Assembly: GCF_002399615.1 (NCBI RefSeq)
Contig: NZ_DHDZ01000002.1
Location: 24,058 to 62,973, forward strand
Origin: Pedobacter sp. UBA4863
GTDB taxonomy: Bacteria > Bacteroidota > Bacteroidia > Sphingobacteriales > Sphingobacteriaceae
DNA length: 38,916 bases
Direction of reading: 5' to 3'
A program made the position numbers and the translations under genes. Each line of letters begins with the position of its first letter. The stretch's first letter is position 1. Shown here piece after piece: positions 1 to 8,266 of this stretch. The notes beneath the pieces are model-generated. The model worked only from the letters and a program-made list of their open reading frames with translations, was not told the DNA's origin and did no database searches.

Positions 1-31
1 TTTCGACACCCTTTGTACTTATATCCTATTT

Positions 32-60
32 CGTCATTTCAACGAGAAACGACGAAGTAG
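32..60. repeat. Fragment of a CGTCATTT-type intergenic repeat
   Basis: The stretch begins CGTCATTTCAACGAG and closes with ACGACGAAG, giving an imperfect inverted repeat. It resembles the better-preserved element at 14771-14870, which begins CGTCATTGACGAGG. Short repeats of this kind are common between genes in Bacteroidota; placing it in that family is recognition by eye. It lies just past the stop of the gene at 71-1147, so it could also act as a weak transcript end. Confidence 0.4.
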
Positions 61-70
61 TTGGTAAAGT

Positions 71-1147
71 CTAAAATGTTAGCAATGCGTGTTGGCTGGC
101 CGTATGCAAATCTCTCCAAACCCTATTCAATTCTGTTTCTCGCTTGGCAGCCTCTAAACCTGCGTAAGGGTATAAAGTATCAACTACCTGTCTAGATTGA
201 TGCGCCAAACTTCTACTTAAGCGGCTAACTTCTTTCAACAGATTATCATCAATAGTTTTCTCATCAATCAATTGATGCCAAGAAGTATCGAAGGCTTTAT
301 AAAAATTTTCGCGAACAGTAGTTAAAGCAGTTTTGCATTTAGCTAGTTCATCCTCAAAAAAAGCAACCTGTTCTAGCGTATATCTCTTAAAACCAGAACG
401 ATTAAAAAAGCTATCGTTCACCAAATCTAAAAAGCGCCTAGCCATACCCAAACTATTTACAGCCAAAGTAGTTTCTGCCAATTGTAAAAATGGATAATCA
501 AAACCTTCATCGGCCACTTTAGGTTCATTAATTTTAAAAGAACGATTAGCTGGCACCGTTACATCATGTACATCAAAAGCATGGCTACCGGTAGCTACCA
601 ACCCAAAATAAGACCAGCCCGATTGTATCTCCACTTCGTCTCTTTTTAAGATGAAAGATTTGATGACCTGATTTCCCTCTTCATCCAAAATAGCATTACC
701 ATTTTCATCTTGCAATGCACAATTCGCTGTAAATATGGTGGCATGCAGTGCTCCACTAGCGTATTTCCAATGCCCGTTGATACCATAACCATTAACTGTT
801 TTTGTAGCTGTACCGCCAACAGCACCGCTACCAGCAAAACAAACTTTTTTATCGGCAAAAATTTCCTTTGCCAACACAGGGTCTAAGAAACCAGCAAACC
901 AACCTGCCCCACTACAAAGTGTAACCGTCCAAGCTGTACTCCCATCTACATAGGCCAAATCTTCTTCAATTCGTAAAATTTCTGGCAACTTTTTACCCGG
1001 ACCGCCATAGGCCACAGGCACATAAAGCTTAAACCACTCTTCTCGATAAGCAATCTCCAAAATATCGGGATGTAATTCGCCCAGTTCTTCAGATTGAGCC
1101 GATAATTTTAAAATAGCTTCTTGCCAAGGATTTGTAAGTTGTTGCAT
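71..1147 (-). CDS. Acyl-CoA-dehydrogenase-fold flavoprotein (possible flavin monooxygenase)
   Basis: The 358-residue protein has the acyl-CoA dehydrogenase fold: an N-terminal helical part with an EEWFKLYVPVAYGG motif (about residues 36-49), a middle beta domain (ATKTVNGYGINGHWKYASG), and a C-terminal helical domain. The C-terminus carries NRVWRDLHTASQHALL, a pattern I associate with the DszC/HsaA-like (group D flavin monooxygenase) branch rather than with true beta-oxidation dehydrogenases; this is inference. No signal peptide or membrane segment is visible, so it is probably cytoplasmic. It lies 58 nt behind pnuT on the same strand and may be read from the same TPP-controlled promoter, although I see no thiamine-related role. 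The substrate cannot be told from the sequence. Confidence 0.75.
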   Translation of the reverse strand: MQQLTNPWQEAILKLSAQSEELGELHPDILEIAYREEWFKLYVPVAYGGPGKKLPEILRIEEDLAYVDGSTAWTVTLCSGAGWFAGFLDPVLAKEIFADKKVCFAGSGAVGGTATKTVNGYGINGHWKYASGALHATIFTANCALQDENGNAILDEEGNQVIKSFILKRDEVEIQSGWSYFGLVATGSHAFDVHDVTVPANRSFKINEPKVADEGFDYPFLQLAETTLAVNSLGMARRFLDLVNDSFFNRSGFKRYTLEQVAFFEDELAKCKTALTTVRENFYKAFDTSWHQLIDEKTIDDNLLKEVSRLSRSLAHQSRQVVDTLYPYAGLEAAKRETELNRVWRDLHTASQHALLTF

Positions 1148-1205
1148 GTTGGATGTTTAAAAATTGGAATGTTGCAAAGTTGAAACGTTTCGATTGTGGA
1201 TACTG

Positions 1206-1829
1206 TTAACTGTAAACTTTTAATTGTTTATCGTAGATTTTCTTCCAATCGAAATAACCAAAAATGGCTACGATAAAAAGGAATAAGGTCAATAACGCAA
1301 ACATCACAAAGTCTTTATGCCACATCAACGGAATGGCAACCATGTTCGACACGTTAAGGAAAATCCAGTTTTCTATTTTACGGCGAGCCAACAACCACAT
1401 ACCTGCCCAAGCTACGGATGACACAAAAGCATCTAAGATGGGGACATCAGAATTGGTGAAGTTTACCAATGCGTAGTATAATATAAAATAGCCACCAATA
1501 GAAATGGTTAAAGCAATTTGCAGCTCTTTTTTTGTAGTCCAACTTACGGGCAAGGTTTCATTTTTTGCTTTGCGTTTGCTCCAAATTATCCAACCGTAAA
1601 CGCTCATTACCAAATAATACATACTCAATAAACTTTCTGCATATAATTTTGCATTTAGCTTTAGGTACAGCCCAAGTACAATTCCAATAATTCCTGCCGG
1701 ATAAAGCAAGATGTTATTACGCTTGGCCAATAAAACTTCTGTAACACCAAAGGCAACGGCAAACCATTCTAAATAGCCCGTAGCCATTACCTGCTCTACA
1801 AACAAACGTAGATATTCCTGAATTTCCAT
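1206..1829 (-). CDS. pnuT: PnuC-family vitamin transporter, probably thiamine transporter PnuT
   Basis: The 207-residue protein is very hydrophobic, with about seven membrane segments and the PnuC-family C-terminal signature (SSVAWAGMWLLARRKIENW, then NMVAIPLMW). PnuC proteins are facilitators whose cargo is trapped by phosphorylation inside the cell: nicotinamide riboside for PnuC, thiamine for PnuT. The family alone does not settle the substrate. The TPP riboswitch directly upstream (1908-2083) does point to thiamine, and TPP-controlled pnuT genes are known in Bacteroidota. The start MEIQEYLRLF follows the riboswitch by about 80 nt and no better upstream start is seen. No outer-membrane TonB receptor or thiamine pyrophosphokinase gene, its frequent partners, is adjacent here. 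The next gene downstream is the flavoprotein at 71-1147. Confidence 0.88.
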   Translation of the reverse strand: MEIQEYLRLFVEQVMATGYLEWFAVAFGVTEVLLAKRNNILLYPAGIIGIVLGLYLKLNAKLYAESLLSMYYLVMSVYGWIIWSKRKAKNETLPVSWTTKKELQIALTISIGGYFILYYALVNFTNSDVPILDAFVSSVAWAGMWLLARRKIENWIFLNVSNMVAIPLMWHKDFVMFALLTLFLFIVAIFGYFDWKKIYDKQLKVYS

Positions 1830-1907
1830 TCTCTATATTTGCCAAACGGCGATAAAAAATAAATTGAAAACTGCTTTCAGGGCGAAACAGTAATTGGTTT
1901 AAACCTC

Positions 1908-2083
1908 TTATTAAATCCCTACGTCGGTATTACCCGCATCAGGTGCGTTTTAAAAGTTAAAAGTGAGAAGGGAAAAAATAAAAAGTGAGAAACTTTAAAC
2001 TTTAAACATTCTACTTTCAACCCAAAACTGGGTATAATCTCAGCCTGCTAAATATTGGGTATTTGGCAAGCACCCCTTTGAGT
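1908..2083 (-). promoter_or_regulatory. TPP (THI-box) riboswitch upstream of pnuT
   Basis: Read on the minus strand, the conserved aptamer blocks occur in order: GGGGTGC (2070-2076), GGCTGAGATTATACCC (about 2030-2045), then ACCTGATGCGGGTAATACCG and CGTAGGGAT (about 1914-1945). These are the signatures of the thiamine-pyrophosphate aptamer. Between ATACCC and ACCTGATG lies an AT-rich insertion of about 85 nt in the optional P3a position, much longer than the minimal E. coli thiM aptamer; its ends can pair imperfectly (GTTTAAAGTTTAAAGT with ACTTTTAACTTTTAAA). About 80 nt separate the aptamer from the pnuT start and would hold the expression platform; I see no strong T-tract terminator there, so control at translation is the likelier mode. 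Confidence 0.95.
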
Positions 2084-2087
2084 AGTG

Positions 2088-2095
2088 CAAAGATA
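2088..2095 (-). promoter_or_regulatory. Promoter -7 box for the pnuT riboswitch transcript
   Basis: On the minus strand the octamer reads TATCTTTG, matching the Bacteroidota -7 consensus TAnnTTTG. It sits just upstream of the aptamer, so transcription would start near 2081 and include the whole riboswitch. No clear TTG is found at the -33 distance, which keeps confidence moderate. Confidence 0.6.
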
Positions 2096-2118
2096 ATTTT
2101 AACATCGTGATATTGACC

Positions 2119-2126
2119 TATTTTTG
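2119..2126 (+). promoter_or_regulatory. Candidate -7 box for the sensor kinase gene
   Basis: The plus strand reads TATTTTTG, a match to TAnnTTTG, about 43 nt before the kinase start at 2170. The predicted start site near 2133 would give a leader of about 37 nt. A proper -33 TTG is not visible, and in such AT-rich DNA a chance match is possible. Confidence 0.4.
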
Positions 2127-2169
2127 CATTTATTTTTTTTACTACTTTTATGTTACAATTACCATTTAA

Positions 2170-5100
2170 ATGCTACGCCAACTTTTCTGCATACTTTTTT
2201 GTGGTTTGTGGTTTTTAACCAGCGCCCAAACCGTTGCACCGGTATTCGAGAATATCAATGTGGACAATGGGCTTTCGCAAAGTTCGGTGTATGGCATTTT
2301 TCAGGATAGCAAAGGCTATATGTGGTTTAGCACTGCCGATGGCATAAACCGTTATGATGGCACCGAAACCAAAAGCTACAAGCTGAAAGGCAATGTACTG
2401 CACAACAAGCCCAATGCTATGTTTATAAGAGGTAAAATGGTAGAAGGGCCATTGGGCAATATTTGGTTTGCCAACGCTACAGGCATCTATTACTACGAAC
2501 GAAGTTCTGACTTGATTAAAATAGCGCTTAGTTTCGACAAGACACCTTACCGTGGCATGTGGGCTGGTGTAGCTTGTATAGACAACAATAACAACTTGTG
2601 GCTCCCCGAAAGTTATCTAGGGCTACTGACCTACAATATACTTTCTAAAAAGCTTCATTATTATAAATATCCACTTACTAACATAGAGCCTATAATAAAA
2701 GTGAACCGCCTGTTTTTTGCCGACCAAGGCAACAGGTATCTTTGGTTTTCGCGTGATAAAACCGAAGGTATATTTAGGTTTGACATCGCCACAAAAAAAG
2801 CAGATGAGTTTTTTAAGGGAAAAGGATATGTGAGCATGGCTTTCTATCGCCAAAAAATGATACTGGTGTCGCCTAACGCTATTGATCTCTATACCAAAGA
2901 TTTTAAACTTGAAAGAACCATTGCCCTTCCAACATTCAATCAGCCTACAAGCCTTGCAAACAACTTGGTGATGGACAACCATAATAGGCTATGGATTTCG
3001 ATTGCACAAGAAGGTATTTTTTGCTACGACTTTACTACTCAAAAATTCACCAAATATAAAAACGAGCCTAAACTCCACACATTATCGAGCAATTTAACTA
3101 CTATACTTTACCTAGATAACACCAATAACCTATGGATTGGCACCGATGGCGGCGGCGTATGTAAACTAGATATTAAACCTCCATTGTTTAACATTTTCCC
3201 CAATCACAAAGATTTATTGCCCCTACCCAACAACCATTTTACCAAATGCTTTTACGAAGACGAAAAGCAGCGTATATGGTTTGGAACGGCTAACGATGGC
3301 TTTGGTATATACAATCCCAAAACAGGGGCATTAAAAATGATAAAACATACTTTAGATGGGAAACCCATTACCAACGTAGGCAGTATATTTAAAGACAGTA
3401 GAGGCAACCTATGGATTGGCTATACTGATGGTTTCGCTATTTTTAACGAATCTACCGGTTATTTGCAACCTATTAAAATTAACAATAAACCAAAGCAGGA
3501 AATCCCCCATGCTCATTTTGTTTATAAAATTACGGAACTAAAGAACAAACAGGTATTGGGTGCCACTAAAATCGGGCTAATAAAATTCAACCAACAGAAA
3601 GATGGTACTTTTGTAGGCGAGCGCTTATCCTCTATCTTTGAATTTACCAACTCCATTACCGATATAGTAGCGTTTAAACCAAATGAAATTTTATTTAGTA
3701 CAGAGTTTAACGGAATGTACCATGCAAAACTAGCTGACGGCAAGTTTTCGCTTATTAAAAGCTATCTAAACAACAATAAGATAAGTAGTTTGCTCATTGA
3801 CTCTAAAATGCCCCAAACGCTTTGGGTGGGTACCGAAACGGGATTAATAAAGTTCGATATGGCCAATCAGCAATACTCCATTTATGCAGAACAGGCTGGA
3901 TTAAAAAACACTTATATTTATGGTGTACTAGAAGATAAAACTGGTCATTTATGGTTAAGTACAAATGCGGGTATCAGTTCTTTTGATAAGCAACAGCACA
4001 CATTTGTTAACTACACCCATAAAAATGGGCTACAAAGCAACGAATTTAATTCGGGAGCTTATTATCAATCGGCCTCCGGGCTACTTTATTTTGGCGGCAT
4101 AAATGGCTTTAATTGGTTTAGCCCTATCCAGGCGCTTCAAAAAAAGATTTTAAACAAACCTAATGTTACCATTACTTCGCTAACACTTAACGATTCTGTG
4201 TATATAGGTATGCCTACCGGCACACTAAAACTTCCTTATTGGAAAAACCAACTTTCTTTTGAGCTTGCAATACTTGACTACACTTTGCCACAGGCCAACC
4301 AAATGCAATATCAACTTGTCGGCGCAGATAAGGAGATGCTAACTAGCCATGTAAAAACCATTCGCTACCATAACCTAACACCAGGAAACTATACATTAAA
4401 ATTTCGAGGTATAAATGGTTACAATGCCATCAGCGATATAACATCGTTAAATATTGTAATTACGCCACCTTTTTGGCGAACATGGGCTTTTTACGTTGGC
4501 ATTGGCATGGTAACAATCGGTATTTTAGTATGGATTACCAAACGAATTTCGTATCAAAAACTAAAAAAACGTATAGAAGAGCTTGAACGGCAGCAACTTT
4601 TGGAAAAAGAACGGCAACGCATAGGCCGCGAAATGCACGACGATATTGCCGCTGGGCTTACACAAATTAACATGATGAGCCGCATAGTAGCCAACAACAG
4701 GACCAATGCGCATGAGCATGAATTGCTGGAAATTGCCGAAACGAGCAACAAACTCATTAGCAATATGGGCGATATTATTTGGAACCTCAACAATCCGCTT
4801 AATTTTGTCGATTTCATAGCTCACTTACGTGAAAGACTACACAAATTGTTGGAACACACCAACATCAACTACCAACTAAACCTGCCACACATTACCCATA
4901 ACAGTACAATCTTAAATCCCGAAAAACAGCGTAACCTAATGCTGATTACACAGGAAATTGTACATAATGCCATAAAACACAGCGAAGCTAAAAATATTGA
5001 AGTAAAACTCATTACAAACCATAACAAACTCGTTTTTACCATACAAGACGATGGTAAGGGCTGTGATTTCGCGAATGTAAAAAATGGCAATGGATTAAAA

Positions 5101-5199
5101 AACATCCGTTACCGAATACAGCAAATTAATGGTAAAATAAGTATTACCAATAAAGTTAATGGCGGTTGTAAGTTTGTTTACGAAGTAATGTTGGGCTGA
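2170..5199 (+). CDS. Periplasmic beta-propeller sensor histidine kinase (Reg_prop, Y_Y_Y, NarX/LytS-like kinase)
   Basis: The 1009-residue protein starts with a signal peptide (about 1-19, ending LTSAQ). About 600 residues of two-component-regulator propeller repeats follow, with the recurring pattern D-x-x-x-N-L-W-I/F-G (for example NNLWIGTDGGGVCKL and GNLWIGYTDG), then a Y_Y_Y domain (about 690-765), one membrane helix (about 770-790), and a cytoplasmic kinase. The kinase has a HisKA_3 dimerisation helix with REMHDD (phospho-acceptor His823) and a HATPase with N-box Asn933, a DDGKG motif (960-964) and NGLKN. It would sense a periplasmic ligand and phosphorylate a NarL-type regulator. Unlike classical hybrid polysaccharide-sensing systems it has no fused receiver or AraC domain. 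Its partner is not adjacent; the regulator at 7622-8260 is a candidate. The start is set by the signal peptide. Confidence 0.92.
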   Translation: MLRQLFCILFCGLWFLTSAQTVAPVFENINVDNGLSQSSVYGIFQDSKGYMWFSTADGINRYDGTETKSYKLKGNVLHNKPNAMFIRGKMVEGPLGNIWFANATGIYYYERSSDLIKIALSFDKTPYRGMWAGVACIDNNNNLWLPESYLGLLTYNILSKKLHYYKYPLTNIEPIIKVNRLFFADQGNRYLWFSRDKTEGIFRFDIATKKADEFFKGKGYVSMAFYRQKMILVSPNAIDLYTKDFKLERTIALPTFNQPTSLANNLVMDNHNRLWISIAQEGIFCYDFTTQKFTKYKNEPKLHTLSSNLTTILYLDNTNNLWIGTDGGGVCKLDIKPPLFNIFPNHKDLLPLPNNHFTKCFYEDEKQRIWFGTANDGFGIYNPKTGALKMIKHTLDGKPITNVGSIFKDSRGNLWIGYTDGFAIFNESTGYLQPIKINNKPKQEIPHAHFVYKITELKNKQVLGATKIGLIKFNQQKDGTFVGERLSSIFEFTNSITDIVAFKPNEILFSTEFNGMYHAKLADGKFSLIKSYLNNNKISSLLIDSKMPQTLWVGTETGLIKFDMANQQYSIYAEQAGLKNTYIYGVLEDKTGHLWLSTNAGISSFDKQQHTFVNYTHKNGLQSNEFNSGAYYQSASGLLYFGGINGFNWFSPIQALQKKILNKPNVTITSLTLNDSVYIGMPTGTLKLPYWKNQLSFELAILDYTLPQANQMQYQLVGADKEMLTSHVKTIRYHNLTPGNYTLKFRGINGYNAISDITSLNIVITPPFWRTWAFYVGIGMVTIGILVWITKRISYQKLKKRIEELERQQLLEKERQRIGREMHDDIAAGLTQINMMSRIVANNRTNAHEHELLEIAETSNKLISNMGDIIWNLNNPLNFVDFIAHLRERLHKLLEHTNINYQLNLPHITHNSTILNPEKQRNLMLITQEIVHNAIKHSEAKNIEVKLITNHNKLVFTIQDDGKGCDFANVKNGNGLKNIRYRIQQINGKISITNKVNGGCKFVYEVMLG

Positions 5200-5307
5200 G
5201 AAGGAATTGGAGGTTTTATTATGGAAAATTGATTTTTTATATATCTGACTGAACATTGGCTCTAAAGCCAAACGTATTGCAAAAAGCAATAATAACGCAC
5301 TTGGTTT

Positions 5308-6180
5308 TTATCTTTTTTTATGTTCGTTTCCTATTTTCTTAAGTTTATCATCAGCGGTTTTAAAATTATCTAACAACTTTTGTAATTCTTTTTGTTTCTC
5401 GACAGCAAGCTTTGGGTCTGCCTGTCGTCCTTTAGCATCTATATAATCCCATTGTCCATTTATTTGTACTCTGGCAATACCTTCTTTGGCAAAAGAAAGA
5501 GCATTATCGTATTTAAATGGCAATATTTCTTTTCCAGTTTTATTGATATAACCATATTTACCATATTTCTGCACAGCAGCCAGTCCCTGCGAAAAAACTA
5601 CCGCATTGTCGTAATCAAAAGGAATTAAGATTTTTCCTTTTTCATCAATAAAGCCCCATTTACCATTTAGTTTAACAGCAACTGCACCTTCTGAAAAACC
5701 CCAAACGTTATCGTACTGCGGTGCTACAATCTCCTTTCCTGTTCTATCTATAAAACCATACTTTTTATTTACAGACATAGAAGAGAGGGATCCATGTCTA
5801 AACCCATCGATAAAATCATATTTAGGTGGTATAATTTCTTTGCCCATCATATTGACAAGCCCAATTTTACTATCAATGGTATAATCTGCCAATCCATTAT
5901 TAAAACTACCAATATTATCATATCTGAAAGGCGTAATTTCTTTACCTTCTGTATTAATAAGTCCCCATTTGCCATCTTTTTTGACTGCAACACAGGCCCC
6001 TCCCATATATTCTTCTACCCTTGTGCTTCCAGAGGTATATTGAGGCGAAGCTACTATTTGCCCTATAGAATCCTTATATCCGTACTTCTTGGTTAGTCTA
6101 TCCTGAAATCTGACGAGTCTTTGCGATTGAGCTGCTATGGCTAACATACATAATGTAGCTATTGTTAGTATGGTTTTCAT
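5308..6180 (-). CDS. Exported WG-repeat protein
   Basis: The 290-residue protein has a signal peptide (about 1-19, MKTILTIATLCMLAIAAQSQ) followed by six to seven WG (KWG-leader) repeats of about 30-33 residues. The core is K-[WYI]-G-[FLY]-[IV]-[DN]-x-x-G-K-E-I-x-x-[PF]-x-Y-D-x-[IVA], seen as KWGLINTEGKEITPFRYDNI, KYGFIDRTGKEIVAPQYDNV and KYGYINKTGKEILPFKYDNA. The last repeat (QWDYIDAKGRQADPK) is degenerate, and a charged helical tail (about 260-290) follows. WG repeats form beta-rich scaffolds of unknown ligand. It is 55 nt behind the gene at 6236-6718 on the same strand, so these and 6749-7486 may form one operon of exported proteins. It converges on the sensor kinase gene. Confidence 0.9.
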   Translation of the reverse strand: MKTILTIATLCMLAIAAQSQRLVRFQDRLTKKYGYKDSIGQIVASPQYTSGSTRVEEYMGGACVAVKKDGKWGLINTEGKEITPFRYDNIGSFNNGLADYTIDSKIGLVNMMGKEIIPPKYDFIDGFRHGSLSSMSVNKKYGFIDRTGKEIVAPQYDNVWGFSEGAVAVKLNGKWGFIDEKGKILIPFDYDNAVVFSQGLAAVQKYGKYGYINKTGKEILPFKYDNALSFAKEGIARVQINGQWDYIDAKGRQADPKLAVEKQKELQKLLDNFKTADDKLKKIGNEHKKR

Positions 6181-6235
6181 GTTTTTATTAATTTACCATA
6201 AACTACCTATTCTCGATTGAATATCTAATAACTGA

Positions 6236-6718
6236 TTAAATAGGCTTAACTTCCACAAAAACAAAATGCCAGCTACAAGTAGTACATCCTTCCTTAGTTT
6301 TAACATCCCAACCCAGAGACCAATAAGCAATATCAAAAGTTTCGGTTTGTCCCGGCTTTAATTTCACTTTGTGGTAAATGTATTTATTCAGAGGGTCGGT
6401 ATAATCGTTTCTAGCCTCGAAAGAAACCCCTTGTTTATCAGATAGATTTTTAACCTCTACCTCGTACTTACAAGGAGCAAGTTTAGACGATGCCTTTTTT
6501 ACTACCTTTATCTTAAACTCCAATGGCACACTTTCTAAACCCTTTTTTTCAAACTTTTCGGAGGTAGCTTTTAGTATAACAGGTTTCGACCAATCTTCGG
6601 CTCCGTTGGGAAATTCGAATTTTTCAGTACCCATACTGATTTGTGCCATAGCGTTTTGGTTTAAGGCTAACGCTACAACAAATAGTGTAACCGCAATAAT
6701 TGTATTTATTTTTTTCAT
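6236..6718 (-). CDS. Exported protein of unknown function
   Basis: The 160-residue protein has a clear signal peptide (about 1-25, cut after NQNAMA). The mature part is predicted to be beta-rich, with a lysine-rich centre and paired phrases typical of a secreted beta-sandwich (EVEVKNLSDKQGVSFEARND, VKLKPGQTETFDIAYWSLGW). Near the C-terminus lies GCTTCSWHF; together with the Cys of LAPCKYEV it gives three cysteines, which could form a disulfide in the periplasm. I do not recognise the family. It lies 30 nt downstream of a lipoprotein gene and 55 nt upstream of the WG-repeat gene, all on the minus strand, suggesting co-expression. A role cannot be assigned. Confidence 0.75.
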   Translation of the reverse strand: MKKINTIIAVTLFVVALALNQNAMAQISMGTEKFEFPNGAEDWSKPVILKATSEKFEKKGLESVPLEFKIKVVKKASSKLAPCKYEVEVKNLSDKQGVSFEARNDYTDPLNKYIYHKVKLKPGQTETFDIAYWSLGWDVKTKEGCTTCSWHFVFVEVKPI

Positions 6719-6748
6719 AATAATTTAGGTTTAGATAAACTAATTGTT

Positions 6749-7486
6749 CTACAATGTTCTTTTTCCTTTTACGGTTACGTTTGAACTGCCGTCATTAAAA
6801 GTTCCGGCAAAGGTATCGTTGGTCATGGTGGCTATTTCTGTGTTGGTTCCACTACCCCAATACAGTTTGTCGTTAACATAACTGCCGCTTATATCAGTAG
6901 TGGTTGATGAACCATCTTTTCTAGATTTCCCTGTCCACCCTTTTAACAGCGTTGAAACAATGATATTGAATGTGCCTTTTTCGTTGGCAGAAGTAGTAAA
7001 AGTACCCTCATAGCACCTTGCCAAAGTGGTAGAAGTTTCTTTAACTAAGCTAAATACCGCATTGGGATGCCCCGGAATAGTGGCTGATAGTACCGTTGCC
7101 CCCGAACCGGTTGCCCCTACCGAGAAGTTAATGGTTACGGGCTGTCCGTTTAAAGTGCCCGTAAAAGGCGCTGTAGAAATACCTCCAGCAACCCAAGTGT
7201 AGGTAGTAGTAAGGTTAACGGTAACGCCATCAATTACCAAAACAGCCGTAATAGCATTGCTGCTGGCATTGGCAATATCAAACTTAATGGTACCGCTAGA
7301 ACCAATAACAACTCCTTTGTAAATGCCTTTGCTGCTGTTGTCGTTAGCGGCAGCACCTTGGGGTGCTTGCGAACAGGTTGTACATACATAAGTTTCTTCG
7401 GTGTCTTTCTCTTTTTTCTTTTTGCACGATGCAAAAATTACCACAAACAGCAAAAGTATTGCGGCATAGCGCTGGGTATTTTTCAT
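6749..7486 (-). CDS. Lipoprotein of unknown function
   Basis: The 245-residue protein begins with a lipoprotein signal, MKNTQRYAAILLLFVVIFASC, whose lipobox ends at Cys21. A lysine-rich stretch (KKKKEKD) and a CTTC motif (about residues 35-38) follow, then a Gly/Ser/Thr-rich region, SSKGIYKGVVIGSSGTIKFDI, that reads as repeated beta strands. A mature portion of about 220 residues with alternating beta-strand patterns suggests an outer-membrane-anchored beta-barrel-like or immunoglobulin-like fold; this is inference. Similar small CxxC lipoproteins with an NDxSSKGIYKG phrase occur widely in Sphingobacteriaceae but have no known role. It is probably the first gene of a three-gene set with 6236-6718 and 5308-6180. 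Confidence 0.75.
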   Translation of the reverse strand: MKNTQRYAAILLLFVVIFASCKKKKEKDTEETYVCTTCSQAPQGAAANDNSSKGIYKGVVIGSSGTIKFDIANASSNAITAVLVIDGVTVNLTTTYTWVAGGISTAPFTGTLNGQPVTINFSVGATGSGATVLSATIPGHPNAVFSLVKETSTTLARCYEGTFTTSANEKGTFNIIVSTLLKGWTGKSRKDGSSTTTDISGSYVNDKLYWGSGTNTEIATMTNDTFAGTFNDGSSNVTVKGKRTL

Positions 7487-7621
7487 GATTTTTTTCCTTA
7501 ATGAATGAATGGTATTTAGCGCACAAAATAGTCCATTACCATCAGTAAAAAAATGTGAAAAAAGTAGTATTTTTTGGAGTGGAGAGCGTATCCTAATTTT
7601 TATAGCTTCGGGACGATGAAC

Positions 7622-8260
7622 TTAAATGAACCCAGTTTTTTTAAGGGCTTCGATGCGGGAGTTCACCTGCAATTTTTCGTAAATATTACGGATATGAGTA
7701 CGAACAGTTTCTATACTAATGAACAACATTTCTGCTATTTCTTTATATTGATAGCCTTTACCTAAAAGATCTAATATTTCTTTTTCTCTACGCGAAAGCG
7801 TTGCTAGGTGAGTATTATGTTTTTCTTGATGAATATGAAAAGTGCCTATTACCTTTCTGGCAATATGCCCCGTCATTGGCGCACCACCATTTCTGACCTC
7901 TTGTATGGCTGCTATAATTTTATCGGGGGGAGTAGTTTTTAACAGGTAGCTCACCGCTCCGGCCTTCAATGCCTCAAATACACTTTCGGCATTTTCCAAT
8001 ACGGTTAAAACCATCATTTGCATAGACGGGTGCTGTAATTTTAACTCGCGGATACATGCTATACCACTTTTACCGGGTAAGTTAATATCGAACAAGGCTA
8101 TATCTACGGGGTTGGGCAACAAGAATTTCAGCGCATCTTCTCCTTTATAAAATGACACTACTTTAGTAGCGGTAAAATGACGCTTTATTTCATGCGTTAA
8201 AAAGTCGCATACTTTTACGTCGTCTTCTACTATAGCTATGGTATTTAGAGCTTGTTGCAT
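7622..8260 (-). CDS. NarL/LuxR-family response regulator
   Basis: The 212-residue protein has an N-terminal receiver domain with the acidic pocket Glu12/Asp13, phospho-acceptor Asp58 (LFDINLPG), Thr86 and Lys108. The C-terminal LuxR-type helix-turn-helix (about 149-205) reads TLSRREKEILDLLGKGYQYKEIAEMLFIS and VRTHIRNIYEKL. It would bind DNA when phosphorylated by a NarX-type kinase. No kinase is adjacent on the same strand; the kinase at 2170-5199 is of the matching HisKA_3 class and is the only candidate in the window. It starts 6 nt after the parC stop, so it is probably translated from the parC message, an unusual partner for a topoisomerase gene. Confidence 0.95.
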   Translation of the reverse strand: MQQALNTIAIVEDDVKVCDFLTHEIKRHFTATKVVSFYKGEDALKFLLPNPVDIALFDINLPGKSGIACIRELKLQHPSMQMMVLTVLENAESVFEALKAGAVSYLLKTTPPDKIIAAIQEVRNGGAPMTGHIARKVIGTFHIHQEKHNTHLATLSRREKEILDLLGKGYQYKEIAEMLFISIETVRTHIRNIYEKLQVNSRIEALKKTGFI

Positions 8261-8266
8261 CTTCTA

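Noticed and set aside
5249..5285. TTGGCT/AGCCAA hairpin after the sensor kinase gene
   Set aside because: The stem is only 6 bp with no T-tract, too weak to call a terminator.
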